Assembly: GCA_900239685.1 (NCBI GenBank) | Contig: OENT01000119.1 | Span: forward strand, 1-64,000 | Length of the DNA: 64,000 bases | Reading direction: 5' to 3' | Origin: Rotaria macrura | Taxonomy: Eukaryota > Rotifera > Eurotatoria > Philodinida > Philodinidae | Shown: piece after piece, positions 62,088 through 64,000 of the stretch | How the letters are laid out: each line of letters starts with the position of its first letter | Numbering within the stretch: position 1 is the stretch's first letter | The notes under the pieces: model-generated | The model's input: only the letters and a program-made list of their open reading frames with translations | Database searches by the model: none | Told to the model about the DNA's origin: nothing | Translations under genes and position numbers: made by a program

Positions 62088-63649
62088 ACTACATGTAATT
62101 ATACCTACTATATCAATAAACTTTTGCATGAAGAAGTGATTACAAATTCTCGTCGTGGAATGTCTTAAATGCTTTAAAATCCTAAATATTCCAGAAAAAA
62201 AGCGTGCTATTTATTATTTACAATATCTGAACTGGAAAAATGTTAGATCAATTTTACAGTTCATTCAATTCAATTATATTCATTAACCTTTATAATAAAT
62301 TATCTACTTAATTTATATACTGTCATGAACTCATTCGAATTCTAACTTTATCTTTATTCGATTTTGAATATGTAGAACGTGAATATTGATACGTTCTTTT
62401 TGTCATTTTATCTAAATTTCAAACATTTCAATCATTGTTTCACAGAATGTATCTTGATTGGCAATAAATATTTTACTAGTGATTCGAACATGACCTTTAA
62501 CATGTTTATCAATTATTCTACAAAAGTTAATAAATAATAGTGTTGTTTACTGAATTTCGTTCAAATATGATCAATAAATATTTTTTGTTTACATGATATT
62601 GAAATCTAATGAACTAACTTTGATAAGTCAATTTTATGATAATTTCAATACAGTTTCGAATGTAACAGCTAATGGCAAAGAGATGTACACATTCCATAGA
62701 ACATAGAATATACCTAGTTTTTCACTCAGCTTAATTGCAACTGTAAAAATGTAATACCTATCAGCTATAGTATAACACATCTAGGATGCAACACACATCT
62801 GTGATAAGGTCTGCACTATAGTGTTACAAACGACACATTTTACTTCATATGTAACCACATTTCTTCACATCAATCAAAGCAACTGAATAGCTTTGCAATT
62901 GATTGAATAAAAAGTAAGGTGTCCTACATTGAAAAGACTTCATTAAGTTGAATAATGAAATCGTTGATATGAAAAATTGTGTACTAACAGACAACCATGC
63001 ATTTAAACAACATTCGTATCGTTCTAGAGCAGTTATTAGTGAATTCATTCTTTTTTTTTTATTTCGAAACCTTTACTAACATTGAAAATGAATGAATTCT
63101 TTCTTCAATATAAACATTTTCCTTGTACAAAAAGAAAGTCAGTTGAGCGAAACACTTGATTTTCATCTATTGAATCTTGATAGGAGAAGAGAGAACCTAT
63201 TATCTGCTTGAATGAAATTAAAATATTACATCGATGTGATTTTGATTTTTAATAATAAAGTATTTTCATAACTCTATAATGATGATGAATCGAAATAGTA
63301 TTGGCGAACGATGATAGATACTTAAACATCAAATGTCGGTATATCAGTATATTCTCATTTATTAAGAAGAGAACGATCGAATTATTGCACATTTATGTTA
63401 GATTCATGAACATTTTTTCCCCAATTATACTGAAATTTCTCCTGCTCAATTATTTTAAAGATACAAGCACATTTTTATCGAAATTCGTTTTAGGGAACAT
63501 TTCGATTATGATTGTATCAAAAAAGATTTATTAGAATGAACTCGTAATAGATCCGTTAATACTTTCAGAGTTTATAATCGACTGGCAAACTTCAGACATA
63601 GATCGAGTTTGCATCTTATTCTTGTTTGTTCACAATTAAAGAAACTTAC
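62088..63649. other. Right-hand non-coding region
   Basis: About 1.6 kb with only short frames. A minus-strand frame starting at 63048 has some natural-looking sequence (LITALERYECCLNAWL), but no convincing exon boundary or domain. Confidence 0.35.
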
Positions 63650-63757
63650 TGAATATTTTTGCGATTTAATTTCATGTGTTTGAAACTTTGTATTTATCTG
63701 AAGTACTAATTTGTTAAAAATCTTTTCGCCGGGTCTACCATCACAAATCATAATAAC
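63650..63757 (-). CDS. Possible internal exon of an unrecognised minus-strand gene
   Basis: A 108-bp open segment (36 codons, phase 0 at both ends) bounded by an ATAATAG acceptor and a TCA|GTAAGT donor. Its translation (starting VIMICDGRPGEKIFNKLVLQ) has a natural composition. I could not find a neighbouring exon that continues it, and the family is unknown. If real, most of the gene lies beyond the right edge or in exons I failed to see. Confidence 0.25.
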
Positions 63758-64000
63758 CTATTATGAAGTGTGAAATTCTCAAAATATGATAGCTAAATAA
63801 TTCTATAATAGTAAAGATCTTACCTGAAAATGAGAAAAATTCTATGTTGAAGTCAATATTATGTATCGATTTATGAAACTAATTTACATAGTTAAATATT
63901 TCTGTCCCGAGAAAGAAAACATGTGGTCTTGATATTCAAATCAAACATAACATTGATTAATACATTCCAAAAACTGATATCCTTCAGAAAAAGGTTTTTC

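Overview
The window is eukaryotic nuclear DNA: AT-rich, with split protein-coding genes, very short GT-AG introns (mostly 50-70 bp) and T-rich acceptors ending TTTAG or TTTCAG. The gene content is metazoan: NK2-class homeobox genes, a MORN4 orthologue, the ciliary protein FBXL13/DRC6, CPVL-type serine carboxypeptidases, a receptor tyrosine phosphatase and germline-type Tudor proteins. Tiny introns, high AT, 3' splice sites a few bases before start codons, and paralogues with patches of near-identity suggest a small ciliated spiralian, most plausibly a bdelloid rotifer. The organism is an inference; no sequence search was possible. I rebuilt exons by hand from splice signals, reading-phase agreement and similarity to remembered families.

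Layout, left to right. 1-2.9 kb: no gene seen. 3.0-9.5 kb: two tandem plus-strand NK2.1 (NKX2-1/scarecrow) homeobox genes that share a phase-1 intron and are separated by about 4.5 kb of non-coding DNA. 12.0-12.5 kb: MORN4. 16.9-21.9 kb: FBXL13/DRC6, with one 2.4-kb intron among 60-70-bp ones. 22.4-25.5 kb: a small minus-strand ORF diverging from a short unrecognised plus-strand gene, which converges on a minus-strand RNase T2 with a C-terminal membrane anchor. 25.5-29.0 kb: no gene seen. 29.0-31.0 kb: a minus-strand hypothetical ORF and a SUEL-lectin-like single-pass membrane protein.

31.6-43.4 kb is a compound locus. A CPVL-like carboxypeptidase (plus) converges on a 20-exon receptor tyrosine phosphatase (minus, 43356 to 34145). 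The phosphatase carries a second CPVL gene, in antisense, inside one of its introns. The two CPVL genes are mosaics of divergent and nearly identical blocks, which points to gene conversion. 44.4-60.8 kb: three minus-strand paralogues, each with one extended Tudor domain and matching exon structure. The spaces between them are long and hold a TTAA-flanked foldback element built of 10-bp repeats (49.5 kb) and one hAT-like miniature element (56.5 kb). A second hAT-like element with 145-bp inverted arms lies at 61.7 kb. 62.1-64.0 kb shows at most one isolated exon-like segment.

Functionally the genes are independent (developmental transcription factors, ciliary and microvillar proteins, lysosomal/secretory hydrolases, a membrane phosphatase, piRNA-type Tudor proteins). 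The most notable features are the nested CPVL gene with its conversion tracts, the divergent WPD loop of the phosphatase, the anchored RNase T2, the Tudor array and the three miniature elements.
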